Origin: GCA-002712965 sp913048525
GTDB lineage: Bacteria; Chloroflexota; Dehalococcoidia; Lucifugimonadales; UBA826
DNA: 14,267 nucleotides
NCBI GenBank assembly: GCA_913048525.1
Contig: CAJWWP010000041.1
Coordinates: 1-14,267 of the forward strand
Direction: 5' to 3'
Shown here in pieces: positions 13,979 to 14,267 of this stretch (its first letter is position 1; the number at the start of each line of letters is the position of its first letter). A program made the position numbers and the translations under genes. The notes beneath the pieces were generated by a model. It made no database searches. It was not told where the DNA came from and was given only the letters and a program-made list of their open reading frames with translations.

Positions 13979-14267
13979 GTGCCAACTGCATACAAGTGTT
14001 TGGCCAGAATTCTTTTTCTGCTATTCTTTTTACTCATGATCCTGTCATATTCAGGATGCAATAACCCTAAAGTCTCTGAATATGAAGGAACTTTCCTATC
14101 AAACCATGAAGCAAGAGAGTTCTCTGCCCTTGATCATAAGGGACGTGTCATATCTAATCTTAACCACGAGGCTGATGCTGCCCTCCTAACCTTTCTTTTT
14201 ACAAAATGTACCGATGTTTGTCCTATAGTAACTTCATCTATTAAGAGGGCCCTTAACTTACTCGAAG
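13979..14267 (+). CDS. sco: Sco1/SenC-family copper chaperone, partial (3' end outside window)
   Basis: Sco proteins have a thioredoxin fold and help load copper into the CuA site of subunit II. The visible 96 codons begin with a hydrophobic signal ending in SYSGC, a likely lipobox, so this would be a membrane-anchored lipoprotein as in Bacillus. The domain then reads ALDHKGRVISNLN and FLFTKCTDVCP, whose CxxxCP motif (14207-14224) gives the two copper-binding cysteines. The conserved distal histidine lies beyond the window. The start is uncertain: GTG at 13979 has AAGGA only 2 nt before it, and TTG at 14000 would give a more standard lipoprotein signal length without a visible ribosome site. 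There is no ATG between the preceding in-frame stop and the hydrophobic segment. Confidence 0.88.
   Translation, partial: MPTAYKCLARILFLLFFLLMILSYSGCNNPKVSEYEGTFLSNHEAREFSALDHKGRVISNLNHEADAALLTFLFTKCTDVCPIVTSSIKRALNLLE

Overview
The window looks like a stretch of a bacterial chromosome carrying core respiratory and biosynthetic genes. I see no transposase, phage gene, CRISPR array or rRNA. Several traits point to a Gram-positive-type or Chloroflexota-like aerobe: a T-box leader in front of ilvB, an anchorless class E succinate dehydrogenase (sdhABE), a caa3-type oxidase whose subunit II looks like a lipoprotein with a fused cytochrome c, a CtaG-type assembly protein, and a Sco protein that also looks like a lipoprotein. 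The lineage is inference from gene content only.

Layout. Positions 1-941 (minus) hold the N-terminal part of acetolactate synthase (ilvB), which runs off the left edge. Its leader (about 988-1341, minus) has a promoter, a T-box riboswitch with a CUC (leucine) specifier, and a Rho-independent terminator. A short divergent control region with a perfect inverted repeat separates it from sdhA-sdhB-sdhE (1503-5045, plus). Convergent to these is a UMF1/Atg22-like MFS transporter gene broken into two overlapping frames (6308-5080, minus). A tRNA-Pro(CGG) gene (6486-6414, minus) follows.

From a clear sigma70-type promoter at 6608-6636, a long plus-strand cluster runs to the right edge: ctaA (heme A synthase), ctaB (heme O synthase), a possible 39-codon CxxC ORF, coxB, coxA, coxC, coxD, ctaG, a 67-aa two-helix membrane protein of unknown role, and a truncated sco gene. 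CtaB and CtaA make heme O and then heme A. CoxA/B/C/D form the terminal oxidase. CtaG and Sco are expected to help deliver copper to it. Succinate dehydrogenase would supply reduced quinone upstream in the same respiratory chain.

Nothing here is a clearly new system. The points most worth a second look are the disrupted MFS gene, a roughly 50-residue insertion in CoxC carrying two cysteines, the small CxxC ORF coupled to ctaB, the extra cysteine in SdhB that predicts a [4Fe-4S] third cluster, and the unknown membrane protein next to sco.
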